Origin: Microbacterium sp. K24
GTDB taxonomy: Bacteria > Actinomycetota > Actinomycetes > Actinomycetales > Microbacteriaceae
DNA: 64,000 nt
Reading direction: 5' to 3'
NCBI RefSeq assembly: GCF_004794465.1
Contig: NZ_SSDJ01000090.1
Span: forward strand, 1 to 64,000
The notes below the pieces were generated by a model, which was not told where the DNA came from, did not search any database, and worked only from the letters and a program-made list of their open reading frames with translations. Numbering within the stretch: the stretch's first letter is position 1; the number at the start of each line of letters is the position of its first letter. The translations under genes were made by a program, and so were the position numbers. Positions 1 through 8,838 of the stretch are shown here, in pieces.

Positions 1-548
1 AGGAGCACCATGAGGAAGCCGAGGCCGCTGACGCCGATCCACGATGTGAGCGGAGCGAGCGGACTCTGCGCCTGGCTCATGCCGATGCGGGCCCAGGGGA
101 AGCCTCCGTAGGGCCAGGAGCCGACGAACACCTCCCGACCGACCCAGAGGGCGGCGATCACGGTCGGGAGTCCGAGCAGGCGCCCTGCCGTCCCCGGGAA
201 GGCGCGCGGCATCCAGCGGTAGGCCAGCGCCGTCAGGATCAGCGCAATCGCCGTGAGACCGCCCTCGACAACGCTCAGCGCCGCCCACGGAACCGGACCG
301 AGATAGCGCGCGGTGAACGACACGAGGAACCCGAACAGCACGATGCCGTAGACGAGCCCGACCAGCAGGGCACCGCCCGCCCGACGGCCGATGAGCGCGA
401 GGAGCACGAGGGCGACCGCCGGGAAGGCGAGCACCCAGACCGCGGACTCCGGGTAGGCGAGGTTCATCAGGAACGCCGAGAGTGCGGCGGCGATCACGGC
501 CACCCAGAGCGGCAGGAGGGGGCGCTGGCGCGCTCGGGATTCGGACAT
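1..548 (-). CDS. lnt: Apolipoprotein N-acyltransferase, N-terminal part (cut by window edge)
   Basis: Lnt is an integral membrane enzyme that transfers an acyl chain to the N-terminal cysteine of lipoproteins. About 182 residues are visible from the ATG; the C-terminal nitrilase-like catalytic domain lies outside the window. The visible part holds several hydrophobic segments (about residues 13-30, 32-50, 58-75, 88-107, 120-135) and the stretch WPYGGFPWARIGMSQ, typical of the membrane half of Lnt. It starts 11 bases after the helY stop, so it is probably the last gene of tatA-tatC-helY-lnt. A GAGAAT hexamer lies 7 bases before the ATG and could also give a leaderless transcript. Family call is strong; catalytic residues cannot be checked. 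Confidence 0.85.
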   Translation of the reverse strand, partial: MSESRARQRPLLPLWVAVIAAALSAFLMNLAYPESAVWVLAFPAVALVLLALIGRRAGGALLVGLVYGIVLFGFLVSFTARYLGPVPWAALSVVEGGLTAIALILTALAYRWMPRAFPGTAGRLLGLPTVIAALWVGREVFVGSWPYGGFPWARIGMSQAQSPLAPLTSWIGVSGLGFLMVL

Positions 549-559
549 CCCTCTCATTC

Positions 560-3034
560 TCACATCGACGAGTAGGAGACGATTCCACGGCGCACGCCGT
601 CGAGTGCCGCTCGCGCCGTGCGGGCGAGTGCTCCGTCCTCTGCGACGATCGACAGCTGGTCGAGAAGATCGATCGTCTGCTTCGCCCAGCGCACAAAATC
701 GCCCGCAGCCATGTCGGCATCGATCAGGACGCGATCGAGCATTCCGCCTCGAGCCCACGAGTGCATCGCTCCGGCCAGGCCGGCGGCGAGCGGCTCGGAT
801 CCCGGGAGGTGGTGATCCTTCTCCAGATCGTCGAGCTCGGCCCACAACATGGTCGTCTTCTCGTACGCGGTGCGGAATGCCCCACGCGGGAGACCCCGCT
901 CCCCCGAGTTCGCCTCGTCGCGACGCGGCTCGTAGACGAGGCAGCACGCCATCGCAGCGAGCGACGGCGCATCGAGTCCGTTCCAGAGCCCTTGTCGGAG
1001 CGACTCCGCGACGAGCAGATCGCGTTCCCCGTAGATGCGGCGCATCGTGCGTCCGGCTTCGGTCAGCACGGTCTCGCCCGAGTCCTGGGAGAGGTAGTCC
1101 AGCGTCTCGAGCACCTCGACGACACGATCGAAGACGCGTGCGACCGTGCCGGTGCGCGTCTCGATCTGACGGCGGATGCGGTCGGTCTGGCGCTTGAGCT
1201 TCCAGTAGCGCTCCGCCCACCGGGCGTGCGCCTCGCGATCAGGGCATCGATGGCAGGGATGACGCTGCATGCTGGTGCGCAGCGACTGGATGCGCTTCAT
1301 GCGCTTGTCTCGGGCGGCGCGCGGCGCGGCGGAGTCCTGCCGGTTCTTCTTCTCGAGGTCGCTCAACTCACGCCGGATGGCCGCGTACTCGGGGAAGTCT
1401 CCGTGCTCGCACGCCATCGACTTCTCGTAGCCGGCGAGCGACGCCTCGGCCTCTCGCACCTGGCGCGCCAGCCCGACGACGGCACGGTCCGCCTGGAACT
1501 GCGCGAACGACGACTCGAGGATCTGCCGCGCGCGCTGCTTGCCGAACAGGTCGATCAGGTTGACCGCCATGTTGTACGTCGGGCGGAAGCTCGAGTTCAG
1601 CGGGTACGTGCGCCGCGACGCGAGCGCGGCGACCGCCTGCGGATCCATGCCCTCGGTCCACTGGACCACTGCATGGCCCTCGACGTCGATTCCACGGCGC
1701 CCCGCTCGTCCGGTGAGCTGCGTGTACTCCCCCGAGGTGATCGCGACGCGGGCCTCGCCGTTGAACTTCTCCATCTTCTCGAGCACGACCGTCCGCGCCG
1801 GCATGTTGATGCCCAGCGCCAGCGTCTCGGTGGCGAAGACGACCTTGACGAGCTTGAGGCGGTAGAGCTCTTCCACGACCTCCTTGAAGGCGGGCAGGAG
1901 GCCGGCATGATGGGCGGCGACACCGCGCTCCAGGTTCTCCAGCCAGTCCCAGTACCCGAGCACGCCCAGGTCCTCGTCCTGGAGCGACCGCGTGCGGTCC
2001 TCGACGATCGCGCGGATCTCGGCCTTCTCCTCCGATGACGTCAGCCGGATGCCGGAGCGACGGACCTGCTGCACCGCAGCATCGCATCCCACACGACTGA
2101 AGATGAAGAAGATCGCCGGCAGCAGATTCGCGCGCTCGAGGAGCTTGATGACATCCGGCCGGTCCATGCGCTCGATACGACGGACGTTCGAGGGGCGCAC
2201 CGGACGCTGTCCGCCGCGCGGTGGCCTCTTGGCCTGTCGGCCCGCGTGCCGGGCGCTGCTGTACGACTGGGCCTGCCGATTGTTCTCGTAGTGCGAACCC
2301 GTGAACGACCGGATCCGCATCAACTCCTGATTGACCTGCGCGGTGGCGATGCCCGCCCGGTCGTCGAAGAGCGGGAGCAGGTCGTCCCTCACGAGCACGT
2401 GCTGCTCGAGCGGCACCGGGCGGATCTCCGACACGATGACCTCGGTGTCACCGCGGACGGTGTCGAGCCAGTCGCCGAACTCCTCCGCGTTCGACACGGT
2501 GGCGCTCAGGGACACGAGCCGCACGTGCTGCGGCAGGTGGATGATGACCTCTTCCCACACCGCACCGCGGAACCGGTCGGCGAGGTAGTGCACCTCGTCC
2601 ATGATCACGTACCGCAGGTCGCGCAGCGCCGCCGAGTCGGCGTAGATCATGTTGCGGAGCACCTCGGTGGTCATCACCACGATGCGCGCGTTGCCGTTGA
2701 TGTTCGTGTCACCGGTGAGCAGGCCGACCTCGTCGGGGCCGTAGACCTCGACGAGCTCGCGGAACTTCTGGTTCGACAGCGCCTTCATCGGCGTCGTGTA
2801 GAAGGCCTTGTCGCTCGGGGTCTGCATCGCGAGGTGGATGGCGAACTCGCCCACGATCGTCTTGCCGGCGCCGGTGGGAGCCGCGACGAGAACGCTCCGA
2901 CCGGCCTCGAGCGCGTGGCATCCGGCCACTTGGAAGGGGTCGAGCTCGAACTTCTGGCGGGCAGCGAACGCGATCGTCGCCGGGTGCTCAGCCGCCTCTC
3001 GTGCCGCAGCGTATCGCTCGGAAGGCGAACTCAT
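560..3034 (-). CDS. helY: DEVH-box RNA helicase, HelY/Mtr4-like
   Basis: 824-residue superfamily 2 helicase of the Ski2/Mtr4 class, called HelY in actinobacteria and presumed to unwind RNA. Motifs in order: Walker A APTGAGKT (52-59), DEVH (146-149), SAT (177-179), a basic insert around 265-285, motif IV-like IFSRVGCDAA (311-320), and motif VI QLTGRAGRRG (439-448). A C-terminal helical domain follows, with CHRCPD at roughly 594-599. The start overlaps the tatC stop by 4 bases (ATGA), so translation is likely coupled to tatC. The pafBC-tatAC-helY order is conserved in actinobacteria. Confidence 0.93.
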   Translation of the reverse strand: MSSPSERYAAAREAAEHPATIAFAARQKFELDPFQVAGCHALEAGRSVLVAAPTGAGKTIVGEFAIHLAMQTPSDKAFYTTPMKALSNQKFRELVEVYGPDEVGLLTGDTNINGNARIVVMTTEVLRNMIYADSAALRDLRYVIMDEVHYLADRFRGAVWEEVIIHLPQHVRLVSLSATVSNAEEFGDWLDTVRGDTEVIVSEIRPVPLEQHVLVRDDLLPLFDDRAGIATAQVNQELMRIRSFTGSHYENNRQAQSYSSARHAGRQAKRPPRGGQRPVRPSNVRRIERMDRPDVIKLLERANLLPAIFFIFSRVGCDAAVQQVRRSGIRLTSSEEKAEIRAIVEDRTRSLQDEDLGVLGYWDWLENLERGVAAHHAGLLPAFKEVVEELYRLKLVKVVFATETLALGINMPARTVVLEKMEKFNGEARVAITSGEYTQLTGRAGRRGIDVEGHAVVQWTEGMDPQAVAALASRRTYPLNSSFRPTYNMAVNLIDLFGKQRARQILESSFAQFQADRAVVGLARQVREAEASLAGYEKSMACEHGDFPEYAAIRRELSDLEKKNRQDSAAPRAARDKRMKRIQSLRTSMQRHPCHRCPDREAHARWAERYWKLKRQTDRIRRQIETRTGTVARVFDRVVEVLETLDYLSQDSGETVLTEAGRTMRRIYGERDLLVAESLRQGLWNGLDAPSLAAMACCLVYEPRRDEANSGERGLPRGAFRTAYEKTTMLWAELDDLEKDHHLPGSEPLAAGLAGAMHSWARGGMLDRVLIDADMAAGDFVRWAKQTIDLLDQLSIVAEDGALARTARAALDGVRRGIVSYSSM

Positions 3035-3840
3035 ACCGCGTCCGGCAGAAGCCCGGCTGCGGCGTCACGTTTGCGTTTGCGTCGGTCGAACAGCATCGAG
3101 AGCCCGGCCGCGGCGAAGAACAGCACGATCAGGATGCCGGCGAGCATCAGCATGCTGATGACATCCGCGGCGGGCGTCGCCAGAGCGGCGAAGACCGTCG
3201 CGATGAGGATCGCGACGCGCCACCCTTTGAGGATGGCCCGCCCGGACATGATGCCCGCGACGTTCAGAGCGACCAGGAACACGGGGAGCACGAAGGAGAT
3301 CCCGATGACGATCATCAGCTTGAAGATGAAGTCGTAGTACTCCTGCGCCTGGTAGAAGTTCGTGCCGCCCTCGGGCGTGAAGCCCCACATCAGCTCGATC
3401 ACGTGCGGTGTGACGAGGATGCCGAGGTAGCAGCCGGCGAAGAACAGCGGCACGGCGGCGGCGACGAACGAGACCGTGTAGCGGATCTCCTTGCGCGTCA
3501 GGCCGGGCATGATGAACGCCCAGATCTGCCAGAGCCAGACCGGCGCCGAGAGGAAGAGACCGATGGAGAACGCGATCCGCATTCGCATGTCGAACGCGGC
3601 CGTCACGGTCCCGAAGTTGAGTGCACTGAAGTTGTCGCCGCGCTTCTCGATGATGACGCGGATCGGCTCCGTGATCAGGTGGATCACCGGATCGGCGATG
3701 AGGAAGGCGATGACCATGCCGACGACCAGCGCGAGCGCCGCCCACATCAGGCGCTTCCGCAGTTCGACCAGATGCGCGCCGAGCGACATCCGCCTATCCC
3801 GATCCGCCTTCGGCTTCACGGGCGGTTCGATGGTTGCCAC
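3031..3840 (-). CDS. tatC: Twin-arginine translocase subunit TatC
   Basis: 269-residue polytopic protein, the signal-peptide receptor core of the Tat exporter for folded proteins. The family motif HLVELRKR lies near residues 23-30, before transmembrane segment 1. Six hydrophobic segments follow, and the tail is basic. Length is normal. It starts 6 bases after the tatA stop and overlaps helY by 4 bases. No tatB-like gene is in the window; in actinobacteria tatB is normally elsewhere. Confidence 0.96.
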   Translation of the reverse strand: MATIEPPVKPKADRDRRMSLGAHLVELRKRLMWAALALVVGMVIAFLIADPVIHLITEPIRVIIEKRGDNFSALNFGTVTAAFDMRMRIAFSIGLFLSAPVWLWQIWAFIMPGLTRKEIRYTVSFVAAAVPLFFAGCYLGILVTPHVIELMWGFTPEGGTNFYQAQEYYDFIFKLMIVIGISFVLPVFLVALNVAGIMSGRAILKGWRVAILIATVFAALATPAADVISMLMLAGILIVLFFAAAGLSMLFDRRKRKRDAAAGLLPDAV

Positions 3841-3846
3841 GGTCGA

Positions 3847-4095
3847 TCAGGTGCGAGGCGGAGTCTCAGGGTTGACGCCGGAGTCCTTGGCTACGGAGTC
3901 CTTCACCGTGGTGGGCTCGGCGACGACAGCGTCGGTGCGAGTCTCGTCCTCGTCCTTCATCGCCTTCATCTCACCCTTGAAGACGCGAGCCGACTGACCC
4001 ACGCTCTTCGCGAGTGCCGGCAGCTTCGCAGCGCCGAACAGAAGAAGGATGACGGCGAGCACGATGAGCAGGTGCCAGCCTTGCAGTCCAGCCAT
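3847..4095 (-). CDS. tatA: Twin-arginine translocase subunit TatA/TatE
   Basis: 82-residue pore-forming Tat component: a short N-terminal membrane helix (about residues 7-20), the FGAAKLPALAKSVGQSA hinge and amphipathic helix, then an acidic and Thr/Val-rich tail. I chose the ATG at 4095, not 4101, because GGGA lies 7 bases before it and would be almost abutting the other. A TAGACT -10 candidate (reverse of 4129-4134) sits between pafC and tatA, so the tat operon probably has its own leadered promoter. Confidence 0.94.
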   Translation of the reverse strand: MAGLQGWHLLIVLAVILLLFGAAKLPALAKSVGQSARVFKGEMKAMKDEDETRTDAVVAEPTTVKDSVAKDSGVNPETPPRT

Positions 4096-4138
4096 AATCA
4101 TTTCCCGTCTTCGGTAAGCGTGTGACCCAGTCTACAGA

Positions 4139-5122
4139 TCAATCCCGGGGATCGGGGTGACGATAGAGCGCGAGTCCGGATGCCGCCCATTCACGGGTCG
4201 ACGACCGCGCGATGCCGGGTTCCAGCACCTCCATCTGTCCGCCGAAGCGCGCGGCGAGCCGCTTGATGCCCCGCGGATCGGCCAGGTGGAAGTGCGCGGT
4301 CGTCGAACCGTCGACGGCTTCGAGAGTGGTCGCCGGGAGGAAACCGGTCAGCAGCGGCACGTACCGCTCGGAGACACGCACCGTGACCTCGCGCTCGTCG
4401 TCGAGGCCGGCGAAGGGCTCCGGCACCTGATCTCCGCCATGGGTGATCGGGATGTCGGTCAGCTTCGGCTCGCTCACCCGATCGAGGTGGAACGTGCGCA
4501 TCGCCTGCCGCAGGTGGCACCACCCCTGCAGGTACCACTGGGCGTTGGTGATGAGGATCTGCACCGGGTCGACGGTGCGTGTCGTCGGCGCGGCATCCGG
4601 AGCCTGGTAGGTGAACGAGATCGCGACCCCGTCCTGCAGGCCGCGGGCGACGGCCTCGCGCACCTCGTCCACCGCGCTGGGCGCGACGACGACGTCGGCG
4701 GGCGCGTCGGCCGCCCCGCGGGACAGCTTGGAGATCAGTCCTGCGACGAGGCCCGAATCCGAGACCGCGGGCACGGCGGCGACCATCTGAAGGCCGGCGA
4801 GCAGGGCGGCCGCCTCTCGGGCGGTGAAACGGGGAACGCGACGCAGGGCGACGTCGTTGGTGATCTCGATGACGTCCTCGAGATCGAGCAGGTCCCAGTT
4901 GATGTCGAACATCTCCTGCGGCTGCTGCCAGTACCCGGACTCGCCCGGGAGACCGATCACGGTCAGCTTCTCGACCATGCCGCGCATCTCCTGCGGCGTG
5001 ACGCCGAACTCCGCGGAGGCCTCGGCGAGCGAGACCTGGCCGTGCTCGAGCAGGTACGGCACGAGAGTGAGATACAGCCGCACGCGTTCGGCGGCGAGCA
5101 GAGGCTTGGCCTGGGTGCTCAT
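4139..5122 (-). CDS. pafC: WYL-domain transcriptional regulator PafC
   Basis: 327 residues: N-terminal winged-helix region (about 12-75), a linker, then a WYL domain with WYLQGW and a following R/H-rich strand (about residues 190-220), and the C-terminal WCX extension. In mycobacteria PafB and PafC form a heterodimer that activates the LexA-independent DNA-damage response. The start overlaps the pafB stop by 4 bases (ATGA), consistent with equimolar synthesis. Despite the name (proteasome accessory factor), the known role of PafBC is transcriptional and does not need pupylation. Confidence 0.93.
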   Translation of the reverse strand: MSTQAKPLLAAERVRLYLTLVPYLLEHGQVSLAEASAEFGVTPQEMRGMVEKLTVIGLPGESGYWQQPQEMFDINWDLLDLEDVIEITNDVALRRVPRFTAREAAALLAGLQMVAAVPAVSDSGLVAGLISKLSRGAADAPADVVVAPSAVDEVREAVARGLQDGVAISFTYQAPDAAPTTRTVDPVQILITNAQWYLQGWCHLRQAMRTFHLDRVSEPKLTDIPITHGGDQVPEPFAGLDDEREVTVRVSERYVPLLTGFLPATTLEAVDGSTTAHFHLADPRGIKRLAARFGGQMEVLEPGIARSSTREWAASGLALYRHPDPRD

Positions 5123-6111
5123 CGTGTTCCCTCCCGCTCGGTGTGCGCGTCGACGACGGCCTGCAGCCGTGCGATCACTTCGTCGCGCAGCGCGGCAGGC
5201 TCCACGACGCGCACCTCGGGGCCGTACGAGGCGAGCTCGTCGGCGAGGATGTGCAGGTCGACGAACGGAACCGTGATGCCCTGTGCCGCGGGTGCGGCGC
5301 GGCGACCGAGGCGGAGTGCCGCCTCCGTGCCGGGAGTGACCTCCAGCAGTGCGGAGTTCTCCGCGGCGACGCGATCGAGTCCGGCGAGTGCACGCTCCCC
5401 CGCGCCGTCACGCAGCGACGGATCGAAGCTCGTGGCGGTGAGCTTCACGTCGCCGACGATGCGGCTGAGCAGGAACATCCGGTCCTCGTCGATGTCGACG
5501 TCGACCCCGAACACGTGCCACCGCGCCTCGTAGTCGACGAGCGCGAGCGGACGGATGCTGCGCCGTCGAGGCACGGACTCGCCCGGCTTCAGGTATTCGA
5601 AGACCACGACCCGGCTCTTCTCGATCGCATCCTGCAGCGGAGCGAACGCCGCGTCCCTCGCGGTGATGCGGGGTGCGAAACCGATGATCGGCTCGTCGCC
5701 GTCGATGCCCAGGGCACGGATCTTGCGGACACCGGACTGCGCGTCGCCCGACGCGGATTCCGCGCTCCACACGCTTCCGGCCAGTCTCAGCACGGCGAGT
5801 TCCGCCGGCGTGAACTCGATGTCGGCGGGCAGGTCGTATTCCGCCTGCGGAATGCGGTAGCGCGCCTCGCGGAGATCGTTCGGGTCCGCGGCGTCGCCGA
5901 TCGTCTCGATCGGAACGCCGAGAGACCGCAGCTCCTCCTTGTCGCGCTCGAACATCTTCTCCAGAGCGTCCGAGCGGGTGCCGGCATCCGCTCGCTGACG
6001 ATAGCCCGAGACGTTGTCGAGGATCTGCTGCTTGGTGAGCCCGATCTCCGTGGCCATCAGCGCCACGACGAGATTCGTCAGGCGCTCCTCCGCGGGAATC
6101 CGGGCGGCCAT
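5119..6111 (-). CDS. pafB: WYL-domain transcriptional regulator PafB
   Basis: 330 residues with the same architecture as PafC: N-terminal helix-turn-helix (about 8-70) and a WYL-type domain around residues 175-225, where the WYL triad is replaced by RWHVFG. Partner of PafC in the actinobacterial DNA-damage activator. The ATG at 6111 is preferred because it forms a TGATG junction with the FKBP gene stop; a GTG lies one codon upstream at 6114. The FKBP-pafB-pafC chain is joined by two stop/start overlaps, so it is one operon. Confidence 0.92.
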   Translation of the reverse strand: MAARIPAEERLTNLVVALMATEIGLTKQQILDNVSGYRQRADAGTRSDALEKMFERDKEELRSLGVPIETIGDAADPNDLREARYRIPQAEYDLPADIEFTPAELAVLRLAGSVWSAESASGDAQSGVRKIRALGIDGDEPIIGFAPRITARDAAFAPLQDAIEKSRVVVFEYLKPGESVPRRRSIRPLALVDYEARWHVFGVDVDIDEDRMFLLSRIVGDVKLTATSFDPSLRDGAGERALAGLDRVAAENSALLEVTPGTEAALRLGRRAAPAAQGITVPFVDLHILADELASYGPEVRVVEPAALRDEVIARLQAVVDAHTEREGTR

Positions 6112-7043
6112 CACTGCGTGGGCGCCGTCACTGCGCCCAGGATGTCGACGACGTACGCGACGGCTGCCGCACCATCGGTACCGGGGGTCACGACGAGCAG
6201 CTGCGAACCCACCGTCTTGCCGACGATCTGCTCGGCGACGGCGGGAGCGGTCGACGCCAGGTCGCCCGTCGGGCCCTTACCCCATGTGGTCGTGACGACG
6301 CTCTTGTCGTCCCAGTTGACGGCCGTCACGTTCACCAGAGGAATCTGGTCGGCGGCGACCTTCTCGCCGTCGCCCTTGATGAGGGTCTGCACGACCTGCT
6401 TCTTCGGCGCGGCACTGTCGGGAATGATGATGCCGGGTGTGCCGTCGGCGGCGCGGACGACCGTGGGCATGCCCTGCGCATCGTTGAACTGCAGCGCCCC
6501 CTCGGCCTTCGAGAGGAAGACGTCGAGGACATCGATCACGAAGACCATGTTGTCGTCATCCGACAGACCGAGACCCGAAAGGGCTTCGACACCGAAGTCC
6601 TCCGGGGTGAGACCGGCGATGATCCGCGAGCCCTCGGTCGCGCATTCGAACGCCTTCGCGAGCCCGGGCGACTGCGATGCCCAGTAATCCGCGTTGGAGA
6701 CCTGGCCCTTGTTCTCGTCGTACGCGGTCGCATAGACCTTCTCGCCGGTCTCCCCGCTGTAGATCGAGAGCTCGACGGTGACGGCCTGCTGGCCGTTGAC
6801 GATCGTGGGTCCGTCGCCGACGGCGACGTCGGCGTAGGACGACTTCTTGAGGTGGAGCGGCGAGAACACCGTGACATCGGGTGCGGAGCCGAAGTCGCCC
6901 TCGACGGTGACGGCGTCCTTAATGGCGCTGGAGTCGGCGCTGCGATCACAGGCGGCACCGTCGGACGAACCCGCGGCGGAGCAGCCCGTCAGGGCGAGGA
7001 CGGCGAGGCTGAGGGAGGCCAGAACGGCGGACGTTTTACGCAC
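6111..7043 (-). CDS. FKBP-type peptidyl-prolyl isomerase lipoprotein
   Basis: 310-residue exported protein. A basic start, hydrophobic core and lipobox LTGC with Cys21 give a lipoprotein signal peptide. The mature part has two FKBP-like portions: one around residues 50-170 and a C-terminal one (about 225-300) with GKTVGSQLLVVTP, typical of actinobacterial FKBP proteins encoded next to pafBC. The GTG at 7043 is chosen because the signal peptide begins there and a TAGACT -10 lies 7 bases upstream. Probably a folding catalyst outside the membrane; catalytic residues are only partly conserved by eye. Confidence 0.87.
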   Translation of the reverse strand: MRKTSAVLASLSLAVLALTGCSAAGSSDGAACDRSADSSAIKDAVTVEGDFGSAPDVTVFSPLHLKKSSYADVAVGDGPTIVNGQQAVTVELSIYSGETGEKVYATAYDENKGQVSNADYWASQSPGLAKAFECATEGSRIIAGLTPEDFGVEALSGLGLSDDDNMVFVIDVLDVFLSKAEGALQFNDAQGMPTVVRAADGTPGIIIPDSAAPKKQVVQTLIKGDGEKVAADQIPLVNVTAVNWDDKSVVTTTWGKGPTGDLASTAPAVAEQIVGKTVGSQLLVVTPGTDGAAAVAYVVDILGAVTAPTQ

Positions 7044-7050
7044 GCGCTCC

Positions 7051-7056
7051 AGTCTA
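7051..7056 (-). promoter_or_regulatory. -10 box, leaderless promoter of the FKBP-pafBC operon
   Basis: Minus-strand TAGACT ends 7 bases before the GTG at 7043. It overlaps the last codons of trmI, so the operon has its own promoter inside the trmI end. Confidence 0.6.
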
Positions 7057-8073
7057 TTCCGTCGAGTGCTCCGATTCGCGCGAAGCGGCGGCCGCGCGCG
7101 CCCCCTCGGCAGCCTTGCTCGCCTCCCTGGCTCGCTTGCGGAGCTGCTTGTCGTTGATCTCGCGATCGCCGACGGCGCCGGGGGTCCACTGTTCGACATC
7201 CTCATCGCCGTAGCTGCTCTTCGACGCACGCCGCTTCACCGAGGGGGCCACGGCGCCGGGCGCGAGTCGCCGCGCGGTCAGCAGGAACCCGGTGTGCGCG
7301 ACCATCCGGTGATCGGGACGCACGGCGAGACCTTCGACGTGCCAGCCGCGGACCATGGTCTCGGAGGCGTCGGGGTCGGTGAAGAGCCCGGTTCCGCGGA
7401 TGTACTCCGCCACCCGGGAGAGCTGCGTCGCGGTCGCGACATAGCAGAGCACCACGCCACCGGGAGTCAGGGCCTCGGAGACCGCATCGATGCACTCCCA
7501 CGGGGCGAGCATGTCGAGCACGACGCGGTCCACGCTGCCCGCAGCCGTCTCCGCCGGGAGCGATTCGACCAGGTCTCCGACCACCACACGCCAGGTGTCG
7601 GGATGCCCGCCGAAGAAGGTCTCCACGTTGCCACGGGCGACGTCCGCGAAGTCGTCGCGTCGCTCGAACGAGATCAGCTGCCCGGCAGGACCGATGGCCC
7701 GCAGCAGCGACAGCGACAGCGCTCCTGAGCCGACGCCGGCCTCGACCACCGTGGCGCCGGGGAAGATGTCCGCCTGCATGACGATCTGCGCCGCATCCTT
7801 CGGGTAGACGATCGCCGCGCCGCGGGGCATCGACATGGCGAAGTCCTTCAGAAGAGGGCGCAGCGCCAGGTATTCGTGGCCGGAGCTGTTGGCGACCACG
7901 GAGCCGTCGGGAAGACCGATCAGATCGCGGTGGCGGAGCACGCCCTGGTGCGTGTGCAGTTCGCCGTCCTCGCGGAGGGTGACCGTGCTGAGACGGCCCT
8001 TGGGGCCGGTCAGCTGCACGCGATCGCCGACCCGGAACGGTCCGCTCGGGCGCGGAGCACCGGCGACCGTCAT
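7054..8073 (-). CDS. trmI: tRNA (adenine-N1)-methyltransferase TrmI
   Basis: 339-residue SAM-dependent methyltransferase that makes m1A58 in the T-loop of tRNA. It has the N-terminal beta domain (about 10-60), SAM motif I EAGVGSGALSLSLL (about 112-125), the acidic residue in ISFERRDDF, and VVLDMLAPWE, which is characteristic of TrmI. The C-terminal 50 residues are basic and low complexity. The ATG overlaps the upstream HAD gene stop by 4 bases. In many actinobacteria trmI is followed by arc/mpa, dop, pup, prcBA and pafA; here the FKBP gene follows directly. Confidence 0.93.
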   Translation of the reverse strand: MTVAGAPRPSGPFRVGDRVQLTGPKGRLSTVTLREDGELHTHQGVLRHRDLIGLPDGSVVANSSGHEYLALRPLLKDFAMSMPRGAAIVYPKDAAQIVMQADIFPGATVVEAGVGSGALSLSLLRAIGPAGQLISFERRDDFADVARGNVETFFGGHPDTWRVVVGDLVESLPAETAAGSVDRVVLDMLAPWECIDAVSEALTPGGVVLCYVATATQLSRVAEYIRGTGLFTDPDASETMVRGWHVEGLAVRPDHRMVAHTGFLLTARRLAPGAVAPSVKRRASKSSYGDEDVEQWTPGAVGDREINDKQLRKRAREASKAAEGARAAAASRESEHSTE

Positions 8074-8753
8074 CGGATCGCCTCCGTCGCAGCGCTCTCG
8101 ACGACGAACAGGTCGACCAGGTCGGAGACGCTCCGCCCGGCGAGAGTCGGCCACAGTTCATGGGCCCCGAGTCCGTCCAGCGAGACGATGTGCGGCACGC
8201 CGATCGTCCGTGCTCCCGATGCGAGACCGGCACGCACGCCGGTGGGCGAATCCTCGATCACCACGACGTCGGCGATGTCGACGTCGAGGAGCGCAGCGGC
8301 CTGCAGATACGGCTCCGGGTGGGGCTTGGGGTTGTCGACGTCGTCACCGGCCACGACGATGTCGAACGCCTCGAAGTCGATCAGGTCCACGACGCTCAAC
8401 GCCATCCGGCGGAGCGACATGGTGACGAGACCGGTGGGGATCCCCGCCTGCCGGAGCTCCGCGAGAAGCTCGCGCGCGCCGGGACGGAACGGCACGCCCT
8501 GCGTGCGCAGCGACTCCTGCACGACATCGGTCAGATGCGACACGATCGCCTCCGGCTCCATGACGACGCCGGCGTTCTGCAGGATGATCGCGCTGTCGAT
8601 CAGACCGCTCCCGACCAGCTGCAGCGCATCCTCATGAGTCCATGTGCCGCCGAAGGATTCGACCAGCGACGTCTCGGCCGCCATCCAGTACGGCTCGGTG
8701 TCGACGAGTGTTCCATCCATGTCCCAGAGGACTGCGCGGGGCTTTCTGCTCAC
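8070..8753 (-). CDS. HAD-superfamily hydrolase, phosphoglucomutase/phosphatase-like
   Basis: 227 residues. Motif I is DMDGTLVDTEP (nucleophile Asp near residue 12), motif II is LVTMS, and motif III/IV is NPKPHPEPY with VVIEDSPTGVRAG. A cap inserted after motif I gives the beta-phosphoglucomutase-like subclass. The substrate cannot be read from sequence. I chose the GTG at 8753 because a TAGCAT -10 lies 7 bases upstream; an ATG three codons earlier at 8762 would overlap that box. It forms an operon with trmI and is encoded there in many actinobacteria. Confidence 0.85.
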   Translation of the reverse strand: MSRKPRAVLWDMDGTLVDTEPYWMAAETSLVESFGGTWTHEDALQLVGSGLIDSAIILQNAGVVMEPEAIVSHLTDVVQESLRTQGVPFRPGARELLAELRQAGIPTGLVTMSLRRMALSVVDLIDFEAFDIVVAGDDVDNPKPHPEPYLQAAALLDVDIADVVVIEDSPTGVRAGLASGARTIGVPHIVSLDGLGAHELWPTLAGRSVSDLVDLFVVESAATEAIR

Positions 8754-8760
8754 TGAACCC

Positions 8761-8766
8761 ATGCTA
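8761..8766 (-). promoter_or_regulatory. -10 box, leaderless promoter of HAD-trmI
   Basis: Minus-strand TAGCAT with 7 bases to the GTG start at 8753. Confidence 0.55.
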
Positions 8767-8799
8767 GCCGGGTGCCGCCCACATCCTTCCGACGCGGAC

Positions 8800-8805
8800 T
8801 AGCCT
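8800..8805 (+). promoter_or_regulatory. -10 box of the PAC2 gene
   Basis: TAGCCT implies a transcript start near 8812 and a leader of about 27 bases that holds the GAAGGGAG ribosome site. It is divergent from the HAD promoter. Confidence 0.5.
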
Positions 8806-8838
8806 GGAGGGATACGTCCTCGATCTCGAAGGGAGCCC

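Noticed and set aside
7044..7229. 62-residue N-terminal extension of the FKBP lipoprotein
   Set aside because: It would bury the signal peptide and lies in the trmI coding region; GTG 7043 fits the -10 box.
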